Assembly: GCA_016866415.1 (NCBI GenBank)
Contig: VGML01000007.1
Location: 1 to 26,901 of the forward strand
Origin: Bacteroidota bacterium
GTDB lineage: Bacteria; Bacteroidota; Bacteroidia; Flavobacteriales_D; Crocinitomicaceae
Direction of reading: 5' to 3'
DNA: 26,901 nucleotides
Position numbers and translations under genes: made by a program. Below, one piece after another: positions 1 to 8,175 of this stretch; position 1 is the first letter of the stretch; every line of letters begins with the position of its first letter. The notes below the pieces were generated by a model, which was not told the origin of the DNA, made no database searches, and worked only from the letters and a program-made list of their open reading frames with translations.

Positions 1-1143
1 GAAATCGTCGTTCATGGCGGCGTAGAAACTTGAAACAATTACTTTTACGTCAAATGACGAAGTTTCAGATGTTTGCAGTTTTTCGATTAGATTCAGTCCT
101 TCAGTTAAGCGAGAAAATCCTTTTTCTGCTGCATCCAAGGCTGTTTCGGTGAAATCAAGCGTACTTCTATAATGTGCTTGCATCATGAAAAAGCGCAAAA
201 CATTTGCCGGATAGGCTTTTTTGAAAAGGGAGGTCGTTCCTTCGATGATTTCTTTTGGTAAAAAGTAGTTCCCTAAGGATTTACTCATCTTTTGTCCATT
301 CACATTCAGCATGTTAGCATGCATCCAGTATTTCGCAGGATTACAACCAAATGAACCACAACTTTGAGCTATTTCATCTTCGTGATGCGGGAATTTCAAG
401 TCCATTCCCCCTCCGTGAATATCAAAATGTTTACCGAGGTATTTCGTGCTCATCGCCGTACACTCGATATGCCAACCCGGATTTCCGTCACCCCAGGGTG
501 AGCGCCAGATTTGCATATCTTCCGGATTCGCTTTTTTCCATAAGGCAAAATCAGCGAAAAATCGTTTTTCATCCTGAGCATTGAGTGCACGCGTTTCATT
601 CTCCAATTCATCGACTTTACGCCCACTCAAGATTCCATAATTGAAATCCTGCATGTATTTCTTTGTATCAAAATAAACGGATCCATTTACGACATAAGCA
701 TAATCATTTTCAATAATTTGCTCAATAATTTCAATTTGCTCTTGGATGTGCCCAGTAGCTGTCGGTTCAATCGATGGGGGAAGCAAGTTATAAATTCGTT
801 GTAATTCTTGAAACTTTACGTTGTATTTGTATACGATTTCAAGTGATTGCATTTGTTCCAAACGTGCTGCTTTTCCAATGCTATCCTCTTCCTGTCCTGT
901 ACTATTGGTGATGTGTCCAGCATCTGTAATGTTGCGAACATATTTTACTTTGTAACCAAGATGTAGAAAATAACGATAAATCAAATCGAAATTGATGAAC
1001 GTGCGCATGTTGCCCATGTGTGGTTCGCTGTATAAAGTTGGCCCACATACATATATTCCAACGAAATTGTCATGCAACGGTTCAAATGTTTCCTTTTTAC
1101 CAGAAAGGCTACTGTATATTTGAAGGTTTTTTCGATTTTCCAT
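1..1143 (-). CDS. cysS: Cysteinyl-tRNA synthetase (3' end outside window)
   Basis: Class I aminoacyl-tRNA synthetase that charges tRNA-Cys with cysteine in the cytoplasm. The reading frame is open from the ATG at 1143 down to base 1, giving 381 residues; the family is usually about 460-500, so the C-terminal anticodon-binding part is missing because of the window edge, not a mutation. Visible hallmarks are the HIGH-type motif PHMGN (residues 41-45), preceded by GIYVCGPT with the first zinc cysteine (C33). Further on come an IECTAMS cysteine and a GGGMDLKFPHHEDE block, which supply the other zinc ligands of the family, and KMSKS at 285-289. It lies 39 bases downstream of leuS on the same strand, with its own TAACTTTG box overlapping the leuS stop. 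Identification is very secure. Confidence 0.97.
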   Translation of the reverse strand, partial: MENRKNLQIYSSLSGKKETFEPLHDNFVGIYVCGPTLYSEPHMGNMRTFINFDLIYRYFLHLGYKVKYVRNITDAGHITNSTGQEEDSIGKAARLEQMQSLEIVYKYNVKFQELQRIYNLLPPSIEPTATGHIQEQIEIIEQIIENDYAYVVNGSVYFDTKKYMQDFNYGILSGRKVDELENETRALNAQDEKRFFADFALWKKANPEDMQIWRSPWGDGNPGWHIECTAMSTKYLGKHFDIHGGGMDLKFPHHEDEIAQSCGSFGCNPAKYWMHANMLNVNGQKMSKSLGNYFLPKEIIEGTTSLFKKAYPANVLRFFMMQAHYRSTLDFTETALDAAEKGFSRLTEGLNLIEKLQTSETSSFDVKVIVSSFYAAMNDDF

Positions 1144-1177
1144 ACGTTAAGTAAAATTAATTCAAATATTCCGAAGA

Positions 1178-1185
1178 CAAAGTTA
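1178..1185 (-). promoter_or_regulatory. cysS: Candidate -7 box for cysS
   Basis: TAACTTTG on the minus strand matches the Bacteroidota TAnnTTTG -7 consensus exactly. It overlaps the TAA stop codon of leuS and lies 34 bases before the cysS ATG. I see no good TTTG -33 element at the expected spacing, so cysS could also be read from the leuS transcript. Confidence 0.45.
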
Positions 1186-3999
1186 CATGACTACATTCAC
1201 GATTTTCCCTTGAACAATAATGACTTTTTTCGGGACTTTACCCTCTAACCACTTTTGAGATTCGTCTAATGTTAAAACATGTTCTTCAATTTCTTTTGGA
1301 TTCATGCTCAGACTTAAATTGACCTTGAAGCGCATTTTCCCGTTGAACGAAACGGGATAATCGTAGGCTGATTCCACTAAAAATGCTTCGTTGAAAGTAG
1401 GGAATTTTGCTAAACTGATTGTTCCAGGGGTATTCCCTAAACGAACCCAAAGTTCCTCAGAAATATGAGGCGCGTATGGCGAAAGCATGATAATCAAATC
1501 ACTTAAAATTACCATGTTGTTGCATTTTTGGTCCGTTAGCTCATTCACACAAATCATGAAATTGGAAACCCCTGTATTGAATGAAAAACGATCCAAATCG
1601 TCCTTCATCTTTTTTATGGTTTTGTGTAAAGTCTTTAATGATTCTTTTGAAGGTTCTGTTTCAGATAAAACAACATTTCCTTCCGCGTCGTGGAACAATC
1701 GCCATAGCTTTCTCAGGAAATTATAAACCCCATTGATTCCTTTTGTATCCCAGGGCTTTGTTTGCTCCAGCGGACCAAGGAACATTTCATACATTCGTAA
1801 CGTATCCGCACCAAATTTTTCAACCAACTCATCGGGCGTTTGCACATTGTATTTGGATTTCGACATTTTCTCGACCTCATATCCACACACGTATGTTCCA
1901 TCTTCATCGTAAATAAACTCAGCATCGGCAAAATCCGGTCTCCAGTTACGAAAAGCTTCAATATCCAGTTTATCATTATCAACCAATGAAATATCTACGT
2001 GAATTGGCGCACAAACATAGTTGTCTTTAAGTGAATGGGAAACAAACTTATTTTCTCCTATAATCAAATACACAAAACTGCTTCGACCCAAAATCATTCC
2101 TTGATTAATCATTTTTTTAAAGGGCTCATCAAATGGGATGTATCCACGATCAAAAAGGAATTTAGTCCAAAAACGCGCATATAACAAATGTCCTGTAGCG
2201 TGCTCCGAACCACCAATGTATAAGTCTACATTTTGCCAATAATCGACTTTATCCTTTCCTACAAATTCGGAGTCGTTTTTCGGGTCTAAATAGCGTAAAA
2301 AATACCACGAACTTCCTGCCCATCCTGGCATTGTTGAAAGTTCATATTCATACTCTTTGTCGTATTTCCAGTTATTGGCGCGAGCAAGTGGTGGTTCGCC
2401 GTCTTCCGTTGGTAAGTATTTATCGACTTCCGGCAGATTTAAAGGCAATTCACTTTCTTTCAAACCAAAAGGAGTTTCATCTTGATAATAAATTGGAATG
2501 GGCTCACCCCAGTATCGTTGTCGACCAAAAACAGCGTCTCTCAAGCGGTAATTTACACGGCCTTTTCCAAATCCATTTTTTGCAATTTCTTCAATGGCTC
2601 TAGAAATAGCTTGTTTCACCGCAAGTCCATTTAAAAAGTCTGATTTTATGAGTACACCTTCTTTCTCAGTCCAAGCTGCCTTTTCCATATCGTGCGCCTC
2701 ATTCGTAGGAGAAATCACTTGTTTGATTGGAATATCAAAGTGTTTTGCAAATTTATAATCGCGTTCATCGTGGGCAGGAACAGCCATTACAGCACCTGTT
2801 CCATATCCTACAAGCACGTAATCACCCACCCAAATGGGAATAGGTTCTTTTGTGAAGGGATGCTCAACATACGACCCCGTGAATACACCACTTATCGTAT
2901 TCACATCTGCTTGACGTTCGCGTTCACTACGATTTTTTGCCTTTTCCACATAGGCTTCAACCTGGGTTTTTTGCTCCGGTATTGTAATTTTTGCAACTAA
3001 ATCGTGCTCTGGAGCAAGTGTTACAAATGATACTCCAAAAACCGTGTCTGGACGCGTGGTGAATACTTCAATGGAAGCAGAAATGTCCTCCTCCTTGACC
3101 CCCATCCAGAGAGGGAAGAAAATCGAAGCTCCTTCACTTCTACCAATCCAATTTCTTTGTGTTTCTTTAATACTTTCGGACCAATCTATTTCATTCAGTC
3201 CATTCAATAAGCGTTGTGAATATGCCGTGATTCGCATGCTCCATTGTTTCATCAGTTTGCGCTCCACAGGATGACCTCCACGCTCCGAAACACCATTTAC
3301 AACCTCATCGTTTGCGAGAACTGTTCCAAGAGCGGCGCACCAATTCACATAAGACTCGCCGAGATAAGCCAAACGAAAATTCATGAGAATTTCCAATTTT
3401 TTATTTTCGTTGTAATTTTTCCATTCGTCGGCTGTAAATGGTATTACATCTTTTTCGATGTCGCCAGTTAACATGTCCAAATTCACGCCTTGAGATCCTT
3501 GTTTTTCGAAAATTTCAACAAGCGTTTGAATGTCTTCGGCTTTATTCGTTTTTGGATTATACCAGGAATTGAAAAGTTGAATGAAAATCCATTGAGTCCA
3601 TTTATAATATGCTGGTGAAGATGTTCGAACCTCTCTATCCCAGTCGAAAGAAAATCCGATTTTATCCATCTGATCACGATATCGAGCGATATTCTGTTCG
3701 GTCGTAATAGCTGGATGCTGTCCTGTTTGAATTGCGTATTGTTCTGCAGGCAAACCAAAGGAATCGTAACCCATCGGATGCAGAACGTTAAATCCCTGTA
3801 GGCGTTTGTAGCGCGAATAGATATCAGAAGCGATATAACCTAGCGGGTGACCTACATGCAATCCAGCACCTGAAGGATAAGGAAACATGTCCAAAACATA
3901 GAATTTTGGTTTGCTAAGGTCTTCTGCAACTTTAAATGTTTTGTTTTCCGCCCAAAATTTTTGCCATTTGTTCTCAATCGACCTAAAATCGTAATCCAT
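1183..3999 (-). CDS. leuS: Leucyl-tRNA synthetase
   Basis: Class I synthetase that charges tRNA-Leu and hydrolyses mischarged products. At 938 residues it is complete and of the long Bacteroidota type. The HIGH motif reads HVGH at 48-51. The CP1 editing domain shows TTRPDTVFG near 313-321 and GTGAVMAVPAHDERD near 398-412. KMSKS is at 711-715, and a C-terminal anticodon-binding helical domain follows. Two insertions stand out: one before the VNWC segment (about 150-210) and a leucine-specific insertion just before KMSKS. The zinc-finger cysteines found in E. coli LeuRS after VNWC are replaced by an SERGGHPV segment, which I believe is usual for this phylum. The start is ATG 17 bases after a TATCTTTG box. 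It is separated by 113 bases from the upstream UbiA-like gene, so it is probably its own unit. Confidence 0.98.
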   Translation of the reverse strand: MDYDFRSIENKWQKFWAENKTFKVAEDLSKPKFYVLDMFPYPSGAGLHVGHPLGYIASDIYSRYKRLQGFNVLHPMGYDSFGLPAEQYAIQTGQHPAITTEQNIARYRDQMDKIGFSFDWDREVRTSSPAYYKWTQWIFIQLFNSWYNPKTNKAEDIQTLVEIFEKQGSQGVNLDMLTGDIEKDVIPFTADEWKNYNENKKLEILMNFRLAYLGESYVNWCAALGTVLANDEVVNGVSERGGHPVERKLMKQWSMRITAYSQRLLNGLNEIDWSESIKETQRNWIGRSEGASIFFPLWMGVKEEDISASIEVFTTRPDTVFGVSFVTLAPEHDLVAKITIPEQKTQVEAYVEKAKNRSERERQADVNTISGVFTGSYVEHPFTKEPIPIWVGDYVLVGYGTGAVMAVPAHDERDYKFAKHFDIPIKQVISPTNEAHDMEKAAWTEKEGVLIKSDFLNGLAVKQAISRAIEEIAKNGFGKGRVNYRLRDAVFGRQRYWGEPIPIYYQDETPFGLKESELPLNLPEVDKYLPTEDGEPPLARANNWKYDKEYEYELSTMPGWAGSSWYFLRYLDPKNDSEFVGKDKVDYWQNVDLYIGGSEHATGHLLYARFWTKFLFDRGYIPFDEPFKKMINQGMILGRSSFVYLIIGENKFVSHSLKDNYVCAPIHVDISLVDNDKLDIEAFRNWRPDFADAEFIYDEDGTYVCGYEVEKMSKSKYNVQTPDELVEKFGADTLRMYEMFLGPLEQTKPWDTKGINGVYNFLRKLWRLFHDAEGNVVLSETEPSKESLKTLHKTIKKMKDDLDRFSFNTGVSNFMICVNELTDQKCNNMVILSDLIIMLSPYAPHISEELWVRLGNTPGTISLAKFPTFNEAFLVESAYDYPVSFNGKMRFKVNLSLSMNPKEIEEHVLTLDESQKWLEGKVPKKVIIVQGKIVNVVM

Positions 4000-4016
4000 T
4001 GTTTTTGTTTAAGGTG

Positions 4017-4024
4017 CAAAGATA
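4017..4024 (-). promoter_or_regulatory. leuS: Candidate -7 box for leuS
   Basis: TATCTTTG on the minus strand is an exact TAnnTTTG match, 17 bases before the leuS ATG. That predicts a leader of only about 10 bases. The -33 region is not convincing (TTTAC-like only). Confidence 0.6.
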
Positions 4025-4070
4025 AAAGTTCATTTCGGGTCTTGGTAAAGGAATGATAAAATGTTTCATG

Positions 4071-4109
4071 TTCAATAAAAACTTACTAAAATCATAAGTT
4101 ATTATTGAA
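4071..4109 (-). terminator. AT-rich hairpin after the UbiA-like gene
   Basis: Arms TTCAATAA (4071-4078) and TTATTGAA (4102-4109) pair perfectly. After one A-A mismatch, AACTTA (4080-4085) pairs with TAAGTT (4095-4100), leaving a 9-base loop. The hairpin starts three bases after the stop codon of the UbiA-like gene and lies upstream of the leuS promoter, so a 3'-end or terminator role is likely. No clean U-run follows the stem on the minus strand, so it may stabilise or process the RNA rather than terminate by itself. Confidence 0.5.
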
Positions 4110-4112
4110 ATT

Positions 4113-4895
4113 TCAGAAGGGTATTAAACTTGAAATTCCCGAAATCAAAAGGATTCCATCCATCAACTCGTATCTGAAAGAAAAACGTTTTGCGAATAAA
4201 ATTAAACTGAAAAGTAAAACGAGAATAATTTCAATTGGTTTTTTTTCTTCCAATAAATAATTAAACATCAGAAAAATAACAAGAAGTAAATAAAATAAAA
4301 TTTGTGATTTTTGATTTCCAATCAATTGAGGAATCGTTTTCATTTTTGGGTTATCAAACTCCATGTCACGCATATCACCAGGAATCGTCAGCGCATAAAA
4401 AAGGATGAGATAATGTAAATTGAACCAACAAAATGAACCTAAAATCAATTTAGGTATAACAACTGCAATAATTGTCCAAACAATTGAAATCCATATAGCT
4501 TTTGTACTGGGAATTTTCCGCAGATTCAACTGTTTAATTGTAAAAATGTAAAGTGCTGTTATCAAAACAGTTAATCCAAATATGAATAACGTCAAAGTCT
4601 CTTGTCTCAATAAATAAATATAAATCAATGCAGACATTAAAAGACATACAGGAGCTGTCGAATAAAGAATGATTGCGTTTTTCTCATACCAAAATCGCGT
4701 TTCAATCGGAAGCTTATTATTATTTGATTTATTTAATCGATTCGAATTATAAACACCAAAAACAGCCAATGATAAAGCCACTGAAAAATGAACTGATAAA
4801 TCATTTTGATTTAATATCCCGATGGAAAAGAAATAAGCAGAGATCGCTAAAAATAGATGGCTTTGAATAAACGTATTGATCCATTTTGAAATCAT
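4113..4895 (-). CDS. UbiA-like polytopic membrane protein
   Basis: A 260-residue protein made almost entirely of hydrophobic helices (about eight or nine), resembling the UbiA prenyltransferase superfamily, whose members move isoprenoid diphosphates onto acceptors in the membrane. The second superfamily motif is intact as DxxDxxxD (D174, D177, D181), followed by a KMKTIPQLIG segment like the usual GxxTLPxxLG. The first motif, normally NDxxDxxxD, reads YNSNRLNKS (N50, N52, N55), so its aspartates are asparagines. UbiA membership is inferred from this pattern and the topology; substrate and activity are unknown. The ATG overlaps the stop of the GT9 gene as ATGA, so translation is probably coupled to that gene, suggesting a shared envelope-glycan or lipid-carrier role. 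It is the last gene of the run. Confidence 0.7.
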   Translation of the reverse strand: MISKWINTFIQSHLFLAISAYFFSIGILNQNDLSVHFSVALSLAVFGVYNSNRLNKSNNNKLPIETRFWYEKNAIILYSTAPVCLLMSALIYIYLLRQETLTLFIFGLTVLITALYIFTIKQLNLRKIPSTKAIWISIVWTIIAVVIPKLILGSFCWFNLHYLILFYALTIPGDMRDMEFDNPKMKTIPQLIGNQKSQILFYLLLVIFLMFNYLLEEKKPIEIILVLLFSLILFAKRFSFRYELMDGILLISGISSLIPF

Positions 4896-5872
4896 TCGAA
4901 GAATCTTATAACACGATCAACTTCAATTTTCTCAATACAATTACATTTTTTTCCTTTTTTACATTTCGGACAATTTTCATCGTAGACTAATGCCACTGCG
5001 TTTTCACCTAAAGCTGACCAACGACCGGGGTGAATTGGTTTACGTGTAGAAAACAAGCCAATTGCTTTGTTTCCAAATACTGCAGATAAATGATATGGCC
5101 CCGTTGAACAAGCCACAAGCCCTTCAGATAATGCGCATAATTTTATTAACTGAGGCAAAGTCAATCGACCTGTCGTATCGATAATTCGGTTATTAAATGG
5201 AATCTGTGAACGAAATTGTTCTCCTTCAACTTCTGTACCTGTGAAACAAACTGTTTTGCCCTTATCTGCCAGACGTTGTGCTAATTCGAAATAGTTTTCA
5301 AGCGGCCATTCCATTGCACTTCCTTGTGATTTCGGATGAAGAATTACCGTATCAGACAAATCAAGTTCTGATAGGAAATCAGGTAAATCTACCTTCGGAA
5401 TATTAAAATGGGTTAAATAACTATTTATTTCTTTCAAACTAGGAATTTCTTTAATTCCCAATGGCTTGGCTAATTCAAAATTTAGTTGTGACTCATGTAA
5501 ACTTGAATTTTTCCGACTGAAATTCAAACGGTGGTTACAAGTTAATAAATGATAAACGCGATGTGATGTACCTATTCTCACCGGAATCTTGGCCTTTTTT
5601 GCAAGCGCAGCAAGTTCCTTATTTGGAAAAACATGAATGAAAACATCCGATTTGATGAAATTCAAGCGATTTATAATAGGAAGATCCTCAATTTCTTCTA
5701 AACTGATAAATTCATTAATACAATCAAAGCATTCGACGACCTCTCTCGTATAGTTTTTTCCAAGAAAAGTCAATTTGGTTTCTGGGAATTTCTCTCGAAG
5801 CCATGCGCATAAAGGCATTGTCAATACCACATCTCCAATGCTATCCGTTCTTGAAATAATGATTCGATTCAT
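4892..5872 (-). CDS. Glycosyltransferase family 9 (heptosyltransferase-like)
   Basis: Predicted cytoplasmic or membrane-associated sugar transferase of the GT9 family, the group that includes the LPS heptosyltransferases WaaC/WaaF. The N-terminus RTDSIGDVVLTMP is the family's signature first strand and loop. The C-terminal half carries ILHPKSQGS (near 175), a CFTGTEVEGEQF segment, and the CSTGPYHLSA donor-site motif. The length (326 residues) is normal. An oddity is a cysteine cluster near the C-terminus, C301, C304, C310 and C312, in a lysine-rich stretch that could bind a metal. The ATG overlaps the GT2 stop as ATGA, and its own stop overlaps the next ATG in the same way. Together with the GT2 gene this points to lipooligosaccharide core or another envelope glycan; the sugar is not predictable. 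Confidence 0.9.
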   Translation of the reverse strand: MNRIIISRTDSIGDVVLTMPLCAWLREKFPETKLTFLGKNYTREVVECFDCINEFISLEEIEDLPIINRLNFIKSDVFIHVFPNKELAALAKKAKIPVRIGTSHRVYHLLTCNHRLNFSRKNSSLHESQLNFELAKPLGIKEIPSLKEINSYLTHFNIPKVDLPDFLSELDLSDTVILHPKSQGSAMEWPLENYFELAQRLADKGKTVCFTGTEVEGEQFRSQIPFNNRIIDTTGRLTLPQLIKLCALSEGLVACSTGPYHLSAVFGNKAIGLFSTRKPIHPGRWSALGENAVALVYDENCPKCKKGKKCNCIEKIEVDRVIRFFE

Positions 5873-6627
5873 TTTGTGTTTTTTGTTAAACGACGTAACT
5901 CACGATACTTAAAAGCATTTGACTCAGCGCTAATTTTGGCAATGTTCCAACCCGCTTTTCCATCCAAAAATCCCAATTTCAAAATGTACATTGATAAAAA
6001 ACGGCTTACAGCACTCAAGAATGGGGTAAAAAAATAACATTTCCTTCCTTGTTCAGCATATTTCAAGGCCGTTAATTTGGAATATTGATCTGCTTTCAAA
6101 CGATGTTGACTTTTGGAAAAATAAGAATAATGATGCAGTCTGCCTTTCAATTGATTCATTTTCAAATCTGTTGGAACCATAAGTTCTTCGTGCACAATCG
6201 CATCATTCCATTTCACTCGGGACTTAGGATAAATTCGAATTTTCCAATCTGGATTCCAACCTGAATGATGAATCCATGAACCGCAGTAATTCGTCAAACG
6301 ATTCAATTCATAAATCCCATTGAATCCGGTTTTTTTTATCTCAGAAATCTCACGGATTAATTGTTCATCCAAGCATTCATCAGCGTCAACCGAAATGACA
6401 TATTCCGAATTTGCCAATAATTGAGCCTTATTTTTCGTTTTCGAATAACCCTCCCATTCCATTTTGTGGAATTGAACATTAAAGGATTGGCAAATAGCCT
6501 CTGTCTGATCTGTAGAAAAGGAATCCACAACAATGATTTCATCTGCAACATTTTGCAATGATTTCAAACATCGTTCGATATTTTTTTCTTCGTTAAACGT
6601 TATGATTACCGCAGACAGTGATTCCAT
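5869..6627 (-). CDS. Glycosyltransferase family 2 (WaaE/KdtX-like)
   Basis: Inverting GT-A fold glycosyltransferase of 252 residues. It opens with SAVIITFNEEKNIERCL, then DEIIVVDSFSTDQT. The DxD metal/nucleotide-sugar motif is D81-A-D83 in SVDADE, and a conserved HEELM segment lies further on. The overall pattern resembles the WaaE/KdtX group, which adds a sugar to the LPS inner core. A hydrophobic C-terminal stretch near FLSMYILKLGF may sit on the membrane. I choose the ATG at 6627; a TTG codon directly before it (6630) is less likely. It starts nine bases after the lytic transglycosylase gene stops and overlaps the GT9 gene by four bases (ATGA), so the two transferases are probably made together. 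Confidence 0.9.
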   Translation of the reverse strand: MESLSAVIITFNEEKNIERCLKSLQNVADEIIVVDSFSTDQTEAICQSFNVQFHKMEWEGYSKTKNKAQLLANSEYVISVDADECLDEQLIREISEIKKTGFNGIYELNRLTNYCGSWIHHSGWNPDWKIRIYPKSRVKWNDAIVHEELMVPTDLKMNQLKGRLHHYSYFSKSQHRLKADQYSKLTALKYAEQGRKCYFFTPFLSAVSRFLSMYILKLGFLDGKAGWNIAKISAESNAFKYRELRRLTKNTK

Positions 6628-6636
6628 CAAAGTAAT

Positions 6637-8175
6637 TTATTTAACTCTTAATCGTTGTCCGACCGTTATGCGGTTGACTCGAACCCCGGGATTGAGTTTT
6701 TGTAATTGAGCTTGAGTCAAGTTGTGTTTTTGTGCTACTTTGGAAAACGTGTCACCGCTTCGAACAACATAGTATTTTTTTGCAGGAGGTTTTGGTGGTT
6801 GGACGGCATTATTTTTCGCAATTTGATCTGAATAAATCTTTAAACGCTGACCAATATAAATATTGCCCGTTCTCAAGGCATTCCACTCCATTATTTGTTC
6901 GATGGTTACGTTAAATTTCAAAGCAATATTTTTAAGATTATCCCCTGCTTTCACTTTGTGATATTGCAGATTTTCATTTTTGGGAATCGAATCTGATAGA
7001 ACGGATTGTTCAGTGTTTGTTGTGTCAGATGAATCAGCGATTTGTGCTACTGGTGTGTCAATTTGCGGAGTTGGTTTAGCTGGAGAATAAAAAGCCTTTT
7101 CCAAAGCATAAAGTGAATCTTGAACGCTAACGAGCAAGCTAATTTTCTCAAGTGGACCTGTAATGCAACGAGCAGGCTTTGATTTCGGAATAAATGTTGT
7201 TTTATAAACAGGATTTAAGGATTGAATATCTTCCACTTCCCAATTAATTAATTTGGAGATTGTAGACATGTGAACGCCTTCTGTCAAACACATTGTATCA
7301 AGTTGAGCATTGTGAATCTTCGCCTCCATCGGAATTATATTATGCTCTGCATGGTAAGTCATCATATAAGCAGCAGCGATAAAATTTGGAACGTAACCTT
7401 GTGTCTCGGCAGGCAAATATGGACGAACTTCCCAGTATGTTTTTTTATCCCCTGATTTCCGTATGGCTTTATTCACATTTCCAGGGCCAGCATTATAAGC
7501 AGCAAGGGCGAGATTCCAATCACCATAAATCCCATACAATTGTTTGAGATATCGACATGCAGCATCTGTTGCTTTTTCAGGATCCATTCGCTCATCGATG
7601 TACGAATTTTCATCCAAGCCAAAGTACAATCCGGTTTTATACATGAACTGCCATAATCCTAAAGCCCCCGCCTTCGATTTTACTTGAGGTCTCAATCCAC
7701 TTTCAATAACTGATAAAAATCGAAGTTCAATTGGAATTCCGTATTCGGCCATTTTTTCCTTGTACATGTCGAAATACAGTGCTGATCGACCCATGGCAAT
7801 TCGGATAAAACCTCTTCTTTCTCGAGCAAAAAACCGAATGGTTGATATCGTCGCGGCATTACAATCCAAATGAAAGGGTGTCATTTCATTCATTCGTTGC
7901 AATCGCTCACAAATTTCTTCATTGGTAAAATTTGGTATTTCGCCCGGTTCATAATTGAGTGCGTTGATTATCGAATCGTATTTGGTGTCATTGATATAAT
8001 CCGCATAAAACAATTGCAAACTTTGTTGAACTGTATTGATAAATGCTTCAGAATTCAGCGTATCGCTAGGTTTGGAATTTCTATTTGATTGTTGTCCAAA
8101 CGAAACGTTTAAAATTAAAAACGAAAGGAAAACCAGATAATTAAATCGCTTATATTTTTTCAATAATTTCTGCAT
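6637..8175 (-). CDS. Membrane-bound lytic transglycosylase (MltD-like) with two LysM domains
   Basis: Predicted exported enzyme that cleaves peptidoglycan glycan strands, forming 1,6-anhydro-MurNAc ends. At 512 residues it has an N-terminal signal peptide or membrane anchor (KKYKRFNYLVFLSFLILNVS, then FGQQ). An SLT family domain spans about 125-290, with the catalytic glutamate E158 in SVIESG, then GLWQFM and the AYNAGPGNV motif. Two LysM peptidoglycan-binding modules follow at about 404-450 and 467-512. I choose the ATG at 8175; an in-frame GTG at 8190 would add five residues before the signal peptide. The start lies inside the last 26 bases of gatA, implying translational coupling. A linker rich in serine, threonine and proline separates the domains. 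Confidence 0.93.
   Translation of the reverse strand: MQKLLKKYKRFNYLVFLSFLILNVSFGQQSNRNSKPSDTLNSEAFINTVQQSLQLFYADYINDTKYDSIINALNYEPGEIPNFTNEEICERLQRMNEMTPFHLDCNAATISTIRFFARERRGFIRIAMGRSALYFDMYKEKMAEYGIPIELRFLSVIESGLRPQVKSKAGALGLWQFMYKTGLYFGLDENSYIDERMDPEKATDAACRYLKQLYGIYGDWNLALAAYNAGPGNVNKAIRKSGDKKTYWEVRPYLPAETQGYVPNFIAAAYMMTYHAEHNIIPMEAKIHNAQLDTMCLTEGVHMSTISKLINWEVEDIQSLNPVYKTTFIPKSKPARCITGPLEKISLLVSVQDSLYALEKAFYSPAKPTPQIDTPVAQIADSSDTTNTEQSVLSDSIPKNENLQYHKVKAGDNLKNIALKFNVTIEQIMEWNALRTGNIYIGQRLKIYSDQIAKNNAVQPPKPPAKKYYVVRSGDTFSKVAQKHNLTQAQLQKLNPGVRVNRITVGQRLRVK

Noticed and set aside
351..584. Plus-strand open frame of 77 codons
   Set aside because: It lies wholly antisense to cysS, whose motifs are clear, and shows no protein-family features.
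1183..3999. LeuRS lacking zinc-finger cysteines and carrying large insertions
   Set aside because: I regard this as the usual Bacteroidota LeuRS form, not a defect.
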